Assembly (NCBI GenBank): GCA_963711215.1
Contig: CAVQDH010000012.1
Coordinates: 207,590-271,589 of the forward strand
Length of the DNA: 64,000 bases
Origin: WHUA01 sp963711215
Lineage (GTDB): Bacteria; Pseudomonadota; Alphaproteobacteria; UBA8366
Direction: 5' to 3'
Position 1 is the first letter of the stretch; each line of letters starts with the position of its first letter. The translations under genes and the position numbers were made by a program. Shown one piece after another: positions 45,009 to 55,007 of the stretch. The notes beneath the pieces are model-generated. The model was not told where the DNA came from, did not search any database, and saw only the letters and a program-made list of their open reading frames with translations.

Positions 45009-48000
45009 CTACTCCGCGGCCTGGCGCGCGGCCATCAGGCGCATCATCAGCGCGCGAAGCGCAGCCGGCTTGACCGGCTTGTTGAGCACGGTCAGGCCGC
45101 GGGCGAGAGCCAGTTCCTTGATCACTTCCGAGCGGTCCGCGGTGATCAGCATCGCCGGGACCTCCGCCGCGCAGGCCGCGCGCACCCGCTCGATGCAGCG
45201 CAGGCCGTCGGCGCTCGCGTCCAGATGGTAGTCGACGACGAGCAGATCCGGCCGGCCCCAACGGGTGCGCACCAACGCTTCGGCCTGGTCGGCCCCCGTC
45301 GCGAGCAGGACCCGGCAGCACCAGCCCTCGAGCAGGGTCCGCATGCCGTCGAGCACGGTCGAATCGTTGTCGACGCAGAGCACCACCAGATCGGCGAGCG
45401 CCGGCAGCGTCCCCGGCCACGCCGCGACGGGCCGGCGCAGCACCGCGGCCATGTCGCCGCGCGGAACCTCGACCGCGAACACCGTGCCGTATCCGGGCCT
45501 GGTGCGGAAGGTCACCGGATGGTCGAGCATGCGCCCGATACGGTCGACGATCGAAAGGCCGAGGCCCAGGCCGTGCTCCACGTCCGGCTCGCGCGAGAAG
45601 TGCTGGAACTCGCGGAACAGCAAGGCGTGCTTTTCCGGCGGGATGCCGCAGCCCGTGTCGGCGACCTCGATGACCAGCCGGGCGCCCCGGCGGCGCACGC
45701 CCATCAGCACCTTGCCGCGGGCGGTATAGCGGATCGCGTTGGACAGCAGATTCTGGAGCAGCCGGTGCAGCAGGCGGCGGTCGCTTTCGACCGCCAGCGT
45801 GGTCTGCACGATGCGCAGGTCGAGCCCCTTGCGCTCGGCCATCGGCGCGAACTCGACCTTGAGCGCGTCGAGCAGCTCGCCCAGCGCGAAGTGATGGCGC
45901 TCGGGCGTCAGCGCGCCCGCGTCGAGCCGCGAGATGTCGAGGAGCGTGCCGAGCAGCTCTTCCACCGAGGCCAGGGAGGCATCGATCTTCTGGGCGAGAT
46001 CCGCGCCGGCCGTGTCCGACACCGGCCGGCGCACCTGCTGCTCGATCAGGCTCGAGACGTAAAGCCGCGCCGCGTTAAGCGGCTGCAGGAGGTCGTGGCT
46101 GGCGGCGGCGAGGAAACGGGTCTTGCCGAGATTGGCATTCTCGGCAACGGTCTTGGCCTTGGACAGCTCGGCGTTGAGCTGGGTGAGCGCCGCGGTGCGC
46201 TCGCGCACGCGCTCCTCGAGCCGCTCGTTCGCGGCGGCCAGCTCGGCCGTCGCTTGAACATGCTCCGTGATGTCCGAATAGGTCGTGACGTAGCCCCTGC
46301 CCGGCAGCTTGTTGGTGCGGATCTCGAGAACCTTGCCGTTGGGGCGCCGGCGCTGAAACGCCATATCCTCGGCGCCGATGAAGATTTCGAGCCGCTCCGC
46401 CACCAGCGCGTCGATGTCGCCGGGGCCGTATTCACCCCGCTCTGCGTTGAAGCGGATGATCTCCTGCAGCGTGATGCCGACCCGGCCGAACTCCGGCGGA
46501 AGGTCAAGAAGCTCCCGGAAGTGTCTGTTCCAGAAGGCCAGCTTCAGATCCTTGTCGAACACGCTGATGCCTTGTCGCACGTTCTCGAAGGTGGACTGCA
46601 GGACGTTCCGGTTGTACTGGACCGCCGCGCTGGCGTCGTCGAGCAGATGCAACGCCGCGTCGGCACCGAGGTTCTGCCGGTCGAAGGTAAGTGCCATGAC
46701 GAGCCGCGCGGACGGCGCGCCGATCGCGCTCGCCAGCATCCGCTCGGTCTCCCGCACCATCGCCGTCTCGGCCGGCGCCGCAGGGTCCGGAACCGCGCCA
46801 CCCGGCAAGTTCCAGTCGGCGAAAGAGCGTTGCGCGCGCTCCACGCCCAGGTAGCGCCCGACCAGCGCCGTCAGGTCGCCGACCCGGATCGAGCCGTGCC
46901 AGGGCCGGGAGCCGAAATGGGCGGGGTCGCCGTCGGCATCGACGAAGGCGCCGGCCTGGATGTGCTCGATCAGCTTGGGCACGCTCATCACGGACACGAC
47001 CACATAGGTCGTGACGTTCGCGATCAGGCTCCAGAACACGCCGTGGGAGAGCGGATCGAAGCGTAATCCGAAAAGCTGCTGGGGCCGCAACAGGCCGATC
47101 CCGAATGGCCCGTCGTTGAGGAAGTCGAGCGGCAGCCAGCCCGATTGCACGAGCGAGGGCAGCAGCAGCGTATAGAACCAGACGCCGAAGCCCACCAGGA
47201 TGCCGACGAAAGCGCCCCGTTCGGTCGCCCCCCGCCAGATCAGGCCGCCGACCAGGGCGGGGGCGAACTGCGCCGTGGCGGCGAAGCTGAGCAGCCCGAT
47301 CGACGCCAGCGCGAAGGCGTCGCCGACGAGCTTGTAGTAGCAGTAGGCGAGCAGCATGAAGCTCATGATCGAGATGCGGCGGATGTTGAGGATCAGGGTC
47401 CCGATATCCTCGCGCTCGGCCAGCCGCAGCCGCCGGCCGTGCAGCACGATCGGCATCACCAGGTCGTTGCTCACCATGTTGCTGACGGCGACCGAGGCGA
47501 CGATCACCATGCCCGTCGCCGCCGAGAGCCCGCCGAGGAAGGCCAGCAGTGCTATGACCCGATGCCCCGCGGCGATCGGTACCGCCACCACGAACATGTC
47601 GGCGTCGACCGTTCCGTCCGGGAACAGGGTCAATCCGGCGACCGCGATGGGAATGACGAAAATATTGATCGCGACGAGATAGAGCGGAAACAGCCAGGCC
47701 GCCTTGCGGACGTCCCGCTCGTCGACATTCTCGACCACGGTCATATGGAACTGGCGCGGCAGGCACAGGATCGCGAGGAGGGCCAGGCCGGTCATCGTGA
47801 CCCAGGTCGGGCCGTCGACGCCGCTGAGGAACAGCGTGTGCAGCCGCGGATCGGCGATCACGCGCGCAGCGAGGTCGTGGAAGCCGCCGAACACGCCCCA
47901 GGTGACCAGCCCGCCCACGACCAGGAAGGCCAGGAGCTTGACCAGCGATTCAAAGGCGATCGCCAGGGTCATGCCTTCGTTGTGCTCGGTCGCGTCGATG

Positions 48001-48557
48001 TGGCGCGTGCCGAACAGGATCGCGAAGACGGCGAGGATCACGGAGACGATCAGCGCGCTCCCGCCCCATATCGACGGCGCCGTGTCCGTGGGCGGCGGCC
48101 CGACATGGGGAAAGCTCATCAGCACCGCAAAGCTCGTCGACACCGCCTTGAGCTGGAGCGCGATGTAGGGCAGCGTGCCGATCACCGCGATCACCGCGAC
48201 CGCCGCGGCGAGGCGCTGGCTTTTGCCATAGCGCGCGGCGATGAAGTCGGCGATCGAGGTGATGTTGTGGCGCTTCGAGATATGGATGATGCGCCGCAGA
48301 AGCGGCCAGCCGAGCGCGAACAACAGAATCGGGCCGATGTAGATGGGCAGGAAGTTGTAGCCGGTCTTGGCGGCGAGGCCGACGCTGCCGTAGAAGGTCC
48401 AGGAGGTGCAGTAGACGGCCAGCGACAGGGCATAGACCAGCGGACGCGAGGTCGGCCGGCCACGCGCCTTCGCCCGCCGGTCGCCGTAATAGGCGATCGC
48501 GAACAGAAGGCCGACATAGCCGATCGAGAATGCCAGGACACCCCAGCTGCCGATCAT
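45009..48557 (-). CDS. transporter-fused hybrid histidine kinase: SSSF/SLC5-STAC-PAS-HK-REC (CrbS/CbrA-like)
   Basis: 1182 residues. Residues 1-530 are a sodium:solute-symporter (SLC5) domain with about 13 helices (YCTSWTFYGSVGLAAKTG, GLSAATGMVIVASVAVSNM). A STAC-like linker follows (about 545-620), then PAS (about 650-770) and a coiled coil (770-810). The HisKA phosphoacceptor is His821 in AAASHDLLQPLNAAR; the ATPase has N-box Asn940 and GLGLGLSIV. The C-terminal receiver has Asp1109 and Lys1160. Known homologues CbrA and CrbS sense or transport nutrients and phosphorylate LuxR-type regulators; the acetate switch is the best-studied case. The REC domain allows a phosphorelay to the convergent regulator. 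Confidence 0.92.
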   Translation of the reverse strand: MIGSWGVLAFSIGYVGLLFAIAYYGDRRAKARGRPTSRPLVYALSLAVYCTSWTFYGSVGLAAKTGYNFLPIYIGPILLFALGWPLLRRIIHISKRHNITSIADFIAARYGKSQRLAAAVAVIAVIGTLPYIALQLKAVSTSFAVLMSFPHVGPPPTDTAPSIWGGSALIVSVILAVFAILFGTRHIDATEHNEGMTLAIAFESLVKLLAFLVVGGLVTWGVFGGFHDLAARVIADPRLHTLFLSGVDGPTWVTMTGLALLAILCLPRQFHMTVVENVDERDVRKAAWLFPLYLVAINIFVIPIAVAGLTLFPDGTVDADMFVVAVPIAAGHRVIALLAFLGGLSAATGMVIVASVAVSNMVSNDLVMPIVLHGRRLRLAEREDIGTLILNIRRISIMSFMLLAYCYYKLVGDAFALASIGLLSFAATAQFAPALVGGLIWRGATERGAFVGILVGFGVWFYTLLLPSLVQSGWLPLDFLNDGPFGIGLLRPQQLFGLRFDPLSHGVFWSLIANVTTYVVVSVMSVPKLIEHIQAGAFVDADGDPAHFGSRPWHGSIRVGDLTALVGRYLGVERAQRSFADWNLPGGAVPDPAAPAETAMVRETERMLASAIGAPSARLVMALTFDRQNLGADAALHLLDDASAAVQYNRNVLQSTFENVRQGISVFDKDLKLAFWNRHFRELLDLPPEFGRVGITLQEIIRFNAERGEYGPGDIDALVAERLEIFIGAEDMAFQRRRPNGKVLEIRTNKLPGRGYVTTYSDITEHVQATAELAAANERLEERVRERTAALTQLNAELSKAKTVAENANLGKTRFLAAASHDLLQPLNAARLYVSSLIEQQVRRPVSDTAGADLAQKIDASLASVEELLGTLLDISRLDAGALTPERHHFALGELLDALKVEFAPMAERKGLDLRIVQTTLAVESDRRLLHRLLQNLLSNAIRYTARGKVLMGVRRRGARLVIEVADTGCGIPPEKHALLFREFQHFSREPDVEHGLGLGLSIVDRIGRMLDHPVTFRTRPGYGTVFAVEVPRGDMAAVLRRPVAAWPGTLPALADLVVLCVDNDSTVLDGMRTLLEGWCCRVLLATGADQAEALVRTRWGRPDLLVVDYHLDASADGLRCIERVRAACAAEVPAMLITADRSEVIKELALARGLTVLNKPVKPAALRALMMRLMAARQAAE

Positions 48558-48721
48558 GGCCCTACGCGCTTCCTACCCATGTTGTTCCGGACGCTTGTGC
48601 GCCGGCGGGCGCCGCCTCAGCGGGGGGCGCCCTTTGTCGTTGTCCCTAGTCTTTGTGCAATCGGCGGTGGGATCAACATGAATTTACGGGCCGTGCCGCG
48701 GCTGACGCTCCCCCTGCCCCT

Positions 48722-50695
48722 TCACTGCAGCGGCCATGGCAGCGTCACGTAGCTCTGCAGGAGCCCCTCGGGATAGACCAGCGTCATGAAATGCGACAAT
48801 GCCCCCAGCAGCAGGATAAAAGCCCCCGCCGACAGCACGCTGCCGAGGCGGGACAAGCCCGCCTTTCAGGCGCACGAAGAGATAAATGAAGGCCCCGATG
48901 CCGATGACGAAACCGGTCAGGGCCGATATCCCCAGCATGCCGACGAGCCAGAGCAGGTAATATTCGTTGGAGCGCCGCTCGACCGAATGATCGGCCTCTT
49001 CGCGCTCGGAATCGTAGAACACGGTGGCGGCCCCTTTGGTCCGGTACATCTCGATGCCCAGCGGGATCATGAACAAAAGGCACAGGCCGCCCGCGACCAA
49101 CGGGTAAACGCCGGTCAGGAAATCCCACCTCGACCCGTCCCAGATGACGACGAGCGCCAGCGCGAAAATCGCGGAATAGAAGAGACACTGCGGCAGGAGG
49201 TTGCGGGGGGCGTGAATGCCCTCCTCGGCGGGGTCCGATTGATGCGGCCGGTAGCGGATCGCGGCAAAAATCGAGGCGAGCGTGAGAACGATCAGGACGA
49301 TGACGACCGGGTGGCTCAGGAAGGAAAACCCATAGGTCGTGATCGTGTGGTAGATCGACGTCTCCACCCGGCTCGACAGCACGTAGCCGATCAGGAGCGC
49401 CGGCCGCGGCCAGCCGAACCGCTTCATATAGACGCCCAGGCTGCCGAGGACCATCAGCGTGATCAGGTCGCCCCAGCCCCGCGTCGCCTGGAACGCCGCA
49501 AAAAAGATGAGACCGAACATGAAGGGCGCGATCAGCGTGTAGCGAATCGTCGTCAGCTTGGCGATCTGCGGCGCGAGGATGAGACAGGTTCCCGCGCCCA
49601 GGATATTCGCCAGCGCCACGGACCAGATCATCAGATAGACCAGATCCGCGTGGTTCGTGATCATATCGATGCCCGGATCGATGCCGATCAGAACAAACCG
49701 CCGAGGAGCAGCGCCATGCTGCCGGAGCCGGGAATCCCGAACAGGATCGTCGGGATCAGGGCGCCGCCCTCCTTGGCGTTGTTCGCCGCCTCCGGCGCGA
49801 TCACGCCGCGAATGTCGCCGGTGCCGAAGGTCTCGCGATCCTTGCTGGTCTGCACGACATGGCCATAGGCGATCCAGTCGATGACCGAGCCGCCGAGGCC
49901 GGGAAGCGCGCCGACGAGGCAGCCGATGCAGGCGCAGCGAAGCACGATCCACCAATGCGACAGGGTGTCCTTCACCCCCTGCAGCCAGCCGGCGCCCAGG
50001 ACGCCGGACTCCGATATGGTGATTTGCCGGCGCAGGAGGTCGACGATCTCGGGCATGGCGAACATCGCGAGGCCGACGATCACCAGCTTGATCGGGTCGA
50101 CCAGGTATTCCGTGCCGAAGGTCAGACGCTCGACGCCGCTGACCGGGGCCGAGCCGAAGGCGCCGATCATCAGGCCGATCGAGCACGCGGCTAGGCCCTT
50201 GAGCGGGTGGCTGCCGGTCAGCATGCCGACGGTGGTGAGCGCGAGCACGATCAGCATCATCTGCTCGCTGAACCCCATCGCGTTCATGATCGGCTCGGCA
50301 TAGAAGATCGCAAACGACAGCACCAGCGCGCCGAACAATCCGCCGAGCAAGGAGGCGGAAAACCCCGCCGCCAGAGCGCGGGCCGCCTGGCCTTTTTTCG
50401 ATAGCGGGAAGCCATCGACCACGGTCGCCTGGGCGCTTGCCGTGCCGGGGATGCCCATCAGGATCGCGGGAAAGGTGTCCGACGTCGCCGTCACGGATTG
50501 CAGGCCGATCATCATGGCCAGCGCCTTCGACGGCTCCATGTTGTAGACGAAGGGCAAAAGCAGGGCGAGGCCCGACGTTCCCCCGAGGCCCGGCAAGATC
50601 CCGATGACCATCCCGAGGAAGACGCCGAAGCATAGATAGAAGAGGTGCTGGTAACTCAACAGGGTAACGAGCGCGGTGAAGGCCGCATTTTCCAT
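48722..50695 (-). pseudogene. tripartite tricarboxylate transporter permease, TctA-TctB fusion, two frameshifts
   Basis: Reconstructed about 657 residues. The TctA part (1 to about 500) starts MENAAFTALVTLLSYQHLFY, has GVFLGMVIGILPGLGGTSGL (TctA hallmark), GIPGTASAQATVVDG, and a repeated LPGLGGSVIDWIAYGH/GIPGSGSMALLLGG half. The C-terminal part (about 510-657: SAIFALALVVIWDGSRWDF, VYPLVAGGLCLLF, ISALTGFVIGIGAFIYLFV) matches the four-helix TctB subunit, normally a separate gene. Breaks: about 49692-49697 (apparent loss of one T) and about 48852-48859 (one extra base); they compensate. After the second correction the protein ends VTLPWPLQ at 48722. Works with TctC just upstream. Confidence 0.82.
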
Positions 50696-50795
50696 GGGAG
50701 GGAGGCCCTGAGATTTCGTGCTGAAAGTCAGCTATGCGGCAGCGGTCAGCGGCAAGGACCGGCGCTTCCGCGGGCGCCGGTCCTTTCGCCGGGCG

Positions 50796-51900
50796 TCAGA
50801 TATTCACGCCGAACTTTTCGTGGATCCACGCCTTCATCCAGGCCCGGGTCTTGGGCGTGATATCTTCCGCATTGCCGTAGATCTTCTGGGCGTCCTTCCC
50901 GAACGACAGCGGATAGGCGCCGAGCACCTTGCGGCCCTTGGTCTTGAACTTTTCGTCCTTGACGATCTTCTTCACCGCACCGATCCACGCCGCGAGAACG
51001 TCGTCAGGGGTCCCGGTCGGCAGCGCCATGCCCTTGGAGGCGGACACGCCCATCGTCGCCACGTTCAGCCAGGCTGCGTAGACCTCGCCGCTCGGATCCT
51101 TGCCGTCATGGAGCTTCCGATACCCCTCGATCGCGGTCGGCAGGTTCGGGAACTCCGTGCTCTTGATGACCGATCCGTCAGCCTGCGGAATGCCCAGGGT
51201 CATGAACGGAATGATCGTGCCCTTTTCCACATACGCTTTTGCCTTGCTGTTGTACGAGCTTGCGGAATCGTAGTTGACCGTCAGCTCGCCCCGCAGCAAT
51301 GCCGCGCGCTGCTGACCCGACTACAGCCCAAGGGTCGTCTTGACGTTCTGGATCCCCAGCAGCTCGAAGGAAAGCAGGCCGCGAAGCTCCGCCGACGTGG
51401 CGTTCTTGGCGCCGAAAACGATGCCGTTTTTCCGCAGAGCCTCGATATCGGCCACGATGTCCTTGCCTTTGACCCCGGTTTCGGGACGGGCGCAAAAGAT
51501 CGTGTCCTGCGGCACGACGAAGACCGCGCGCCATTTCCGCACGTCGAAATGCGCCTTCTTGCCGCCGAAGGCCTGGGAGACCAGGGACGATGTGGAAATG
51601 AGAATTGCCGTCAGCCCATCGGGCTTGGCGTCGCTCTCGAAATAGTTGCTCCCCGTGGTCGCCCCGCCGCCCGGCCGATTCAGGACGATCACATCGGGCT
51701 TGACCCGGCAGGTATTCGTGCAAAAAGGGCTGGAAGAGCCGTGCCGTGATGTCGCCGCCGCCGCCTTCCTTGAAAGGAACGACGATGGTCACGGTCTTGC
51801 CTGCGAAGCTGACCGCGGCGGCTGCAGGCTGCGCGACGACCGCAGCCGAAAGAACGAGTGCGCCGACCCCGCAAATAGCCATGGAATGACGGAAAATCAC
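50796..51900 (-). pseudogene. tripartite tricarboxylate transporter binding protein (TctC/Bug family), frameshift and in-frame TAG
   Basis: GTG start at 51898-51900 with GGAGG eight bases upstream. Signal peptide (about 1-28, AQPAAAA), then FAGKTVTIVVPFKEGGGGD, typical TctC. The frame breaks at about 51703 (one extra base; GGTCAAG for GGCAAG) and continues KPDVIVLNRPGGGATTGSNY. A TAG at 51321-51323 interrupts the same frame between TTLGL and SGQQRAALLRGEL; the rest (to 50796) is again normal, ending AWIHEKFGVNI. TAG could be a C-to-G change of a Tyr codon (TAC). A periplasmic solute receptor for the TctA-TctB permease. As written the gene is broken twice. Confidence 0.82.
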
Positions 51901-52122
51901 TATAGCTTCCTCCCTGATTTGGATTTCTCGATGGATCTTTTGTCGGCCGGGCCCGCCCGTCCGTCGAGGTGGCGACCGTCAAAAATCCCATTTATCGATC
52001 GATTATATCGTCTTTTTCGATTGAAGACGAACCGTTTGGCCTTCGGTCACGCGATGCGCCCGTCAACGCCGGCACGTCGCCCGCGGGATGGGCGCGGTCA
52101 TAAGGCGTGCTAATATAAGAAG
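51901..52122. promoter_or_regulatory. divergent intergenic region upstream of tctC-like and MmgE/PrpD genes
   Basis: 222 bases between divergent starts. The part around 51985-52025 is the most AT-rich in this neighbourhood and contains ATCGATCGATTATATCGT, a promoter-like stretch. AAGAAG precedes the plus-strand ATG at 52123. A definite operator could not be assigned. Confidence 0.35.
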
Positions 52123-53495
52123 ATGAGCAGCACCCTGACCCGCGCCTTGGCCGAACGGCTGGTGACGACGCCGTTCGGGCAACTCCCGCCGGAAGCGGTC
52201 GATGTCGCCCGCCAGGTCCTTTTGGACGCGCTCGGCGTGGCCGTCGCCGGCATCGGCGAGCCGACCGGCCTCGGCCGCATCACCATCGATTACACCGCGA
52301 GCCTCGGCGGCACGGCGGAAGCCAGCGTGATCGGCGGCCATTTCAAGACGGCGGCGCCGAACGCCGCCTATGCCAACGGCACGCTTTGCCATGCCCTGGA
52401 TTACGACAACACCTGGTGGCCCCGGAACCACCCGGCGTCCCCGGCGATCCCGGCAATCCTCGCGGTCGCCGAGAGCTAATGGCGCGTCCGGCGCCGCGGT
52501 GCTGCGGGCGATCGTGCTGGCCTTCGAGGTACAGGGACGCATCCGCCTCGCCTCGCAAGGCATGGCGTCGGGCGGCCCGTTCCACCATCCGGGCGTTTCC
52601 GGCGCCATGGGCGCGGTCGCCGGCGCCGGGGTGATCCTGGGCTTATCGGCCGATCAGCTTTGCATGGCCTTCGGCAACGCCGGCTCCCGCGCCGGCACGC
52701 TGACCGCGAACCACGGCACCATGACCAAGCCGAGCCACAGCGGCATCGGCGCACGCATGGGCGTGGAGGCCGCGCTGCTGGCGGCGCGCGGCTTTACCGC
52801 CACCGACGATATCTTCGGCGCCGGCGCTTTTCTCGAGACCTTCTATGGCGCTGAGAATTGCGAGCCGCGCCTGCTGGTCGAGAATTTCGGCGCGCCCTAC
52901 CGGATGGTGTCGCCCGGCGTCGCCTTCAAGCAGTATCCCGCCAAATATTCGATCCATCGCGGTATCGAGGCCGCAATCAACCTGTCGCAACGGCATGCCC
53001 TGCGGCTCGAGGATATCGAGGACGTCACCGTCGAGTATCCGCCGACCAAGCTGATCGACCGTCCGCGGACCGGCAGCGGCCTCGAGGGCAAGACCAGCCT
53101 GCAGTATGGCGTCGCAGCCGGATTGCTCGACCGACGGGTCGGGATCGACACCTTCCAGGACGCGCGCCGCTTCGCGCCGGACATGACGTCGCTGCTGGAG
53201 CGCATCCGCATCAAGGAAGATCCGGCGATTCCGAAGACCTTCGCCGACGCCTGGATCGTCCTGCGGGTGCGGACCCGCGACGGCCGGCTGCTCGAAGAGC
53301 GCTGCGCCACGCTGAAAGGCATGGCGGGGAATCCGCCGAGCCGGGAGGACCGTCTGGATAAATTCCGCAACTGCGTCTCCGGCATGCTGTCCGGACCGCG
53401 ATTCCGAAAGCGTCATCCGCATCGTCGATGACCTGGCGCAACGCCCCACCATCCGCCCGCTGATGACCTTGCTCCGGAAGGCCGGCGCCGACTAG
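52123..53495 (+). pseudogene. MmgE/PrpD family protein (copy 2), two frameshifts
   Basis: About 456 residues after correction. Start MSSTLTRALAERLVTTPFG; ANGTLCHALDYDNTWWPRN (family D-x-x-N/H region) at about 85-103. The first extra base is at about 52476, turning GAGAGCAATGGC into a premature TAA, after which NGASGAAVLRAIVLAFEVQ continues. The second is at about 53397, after which DRDSESVIRIVDDLAQRP leads to the stop at 53493-53495. Core blocks GGPFHHPGVSGAMGAVAGAG and TANHGTMTKPSHSGIGARMG are well conserved. Divergent from TctC, so it may act on the imported carboxylate. Confidence 0.85.
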
Positions 53496-53540
53496 CCCGC
53501 CGCCCGTCCCTACCCGATGGGGAATTTAGCTGTCTTCGCA

Positions 53541-54954
53541 CTAACGGGCCGCTGCCGGGACCGCCGTGCGATCGAGCAGCGGACCGATGCCGTCGAGGTC
53601 TTCGATATGCCCGATCAGCTCGATGAGCGCCGCCCGCGCCGCGTCATCGAGAAACGGCCGGGTGATGGTATGGACTTTGGTTTCCAGGTCGGCCCGGCTC
53701 ATGCCCTTGAGATCATCCGCCGGCCCGAGGTGTTTCTCGACGGCAACGGTGCGCCCGTCGGACAGCGTCGCCGTGATGCGGCAAGACCGGACGGCCGGCG
53801 CGACCGCGGCGAACGCCTCGCTCAGCTTGATCTCGGCCCGTCCCATGAGGTCGAGCACGTCCGGGTCGCGGTAGCGTTCGGCCTCGAAGGTCGCCGGCGT
53901 AATATCGCCGTCGATCAACGCCGCGGCGACGCAGAACGGCAGCGAATGGTCCGCCGTCTCCCGGGTCTCCGGCCGCCAGACCTCCGGCACCGCGATCCAG
54001 CGCCCGAAAGCTTGCTTGAAGGTCTCGATGACGAGCGTCTTGATGTCCGCGACCTCGACCTTCCGGCGCAGCTCGAGCGCGGCGAACACCGGCACGTGGC
54101 AGTTGAAGCGAATGGGAAAGGACTTGATCATGGTCTGCTGCACGGCGAAGACATGGTCTTCGAACCGGGCCGGCAGCGGCAGCTTGAAAGTCTGGTCGAA
54201 GAGCTGGCCCCAGAAGCCGAATTTTCCTTCGAAAATGTCTTCCGGGCCCGTCATGCCCGCGGCGGCGAGGTAGCACGCGAACACGCCCTGACGCGAGCCT
54301 TGCGGGCCGGCCATGCCCTTCCACATGGAGATGCGCCCGGTGCGGGTCTGGTTGAGCGCGATGCCGGGCGTGATCGCCAGCGACAGCGCGTGGCCGAGCG
54401 CCTCCCGGTCCAGCCCCATCAAGCGGCCGCACGCGAGCGCGGTTGCCATCGCGACCACCGGCGTCTGGTCCCAGCCGGCATGGCTGATCGGCACGACGTC
54501 GACGAAGCGGCACTGCAGCTCGTAGGCGATGACGATCGCCAGCAGCAGGTCGGCGCCGCTCGCGCCTTCCGCCTCGGCTATGGCGATCAGGCCCGGCACG
54601 GCATCGGCCGGGTGGCTCACGCCCGCCATCGCCCGCGTGTCGCTCATGTCCAGGAACCGCGTCATGGCGCCGTTCACGAATGCCGCCATCTCCGGCGTCG
54701 TCGGCTCCAGCGTGCCGAAGAGGCGCGCGGCCCGGCCGGCGCTGATGCGCGGCGCCAGTCCCCGGACGATGCGCACCGGCGGCGCTTCCAAGGCGGCCAG
54801 GCTCACGCCAATACAATTGAGAAGCCGCGCCCGCGCCGCTTCGACCACCGGCGGCGGCAGGTCGCGGTGGTCGAGCGCGAGCGTGAAAGCGCAGCAGCTG
54901 GTCGACAGTATGATCCAAGTGTTCCTCATCGGGCGTCGCAGTCGCCAAAGCCAT
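53541..54954 (-). CDS. MmgE/PrpD family protein (copy 3), N-terminal frameshift
   Basis: About 470 residues when started at the ATG 54952-54954 (MALATATPDEEHLDHTVDQL). An extra T at about 54888 shifts the frame; the uninterrupted part from 54929 to 53541 reads FTLALDHRDLPPPVVEAARA and continues through FLDMSDTRAMAGVSHPADAV and HAGWDQTPVVAMATALACGR. About 20 N-terminal residues are affected. It is convergent with copy 2, which is 45 bases away, and downstream of the TauD gene at 55008 on the same strand. Sequence differs greatly from copies 1 and 2, so a different substrate is likely. Confidence 0.87.
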
Positions 54955-55007
54955 GGGCTTGCTTTCCGGCGCCAGCCGACCTGCTCCGACGATGCCGGCG
55001 AGATGGC

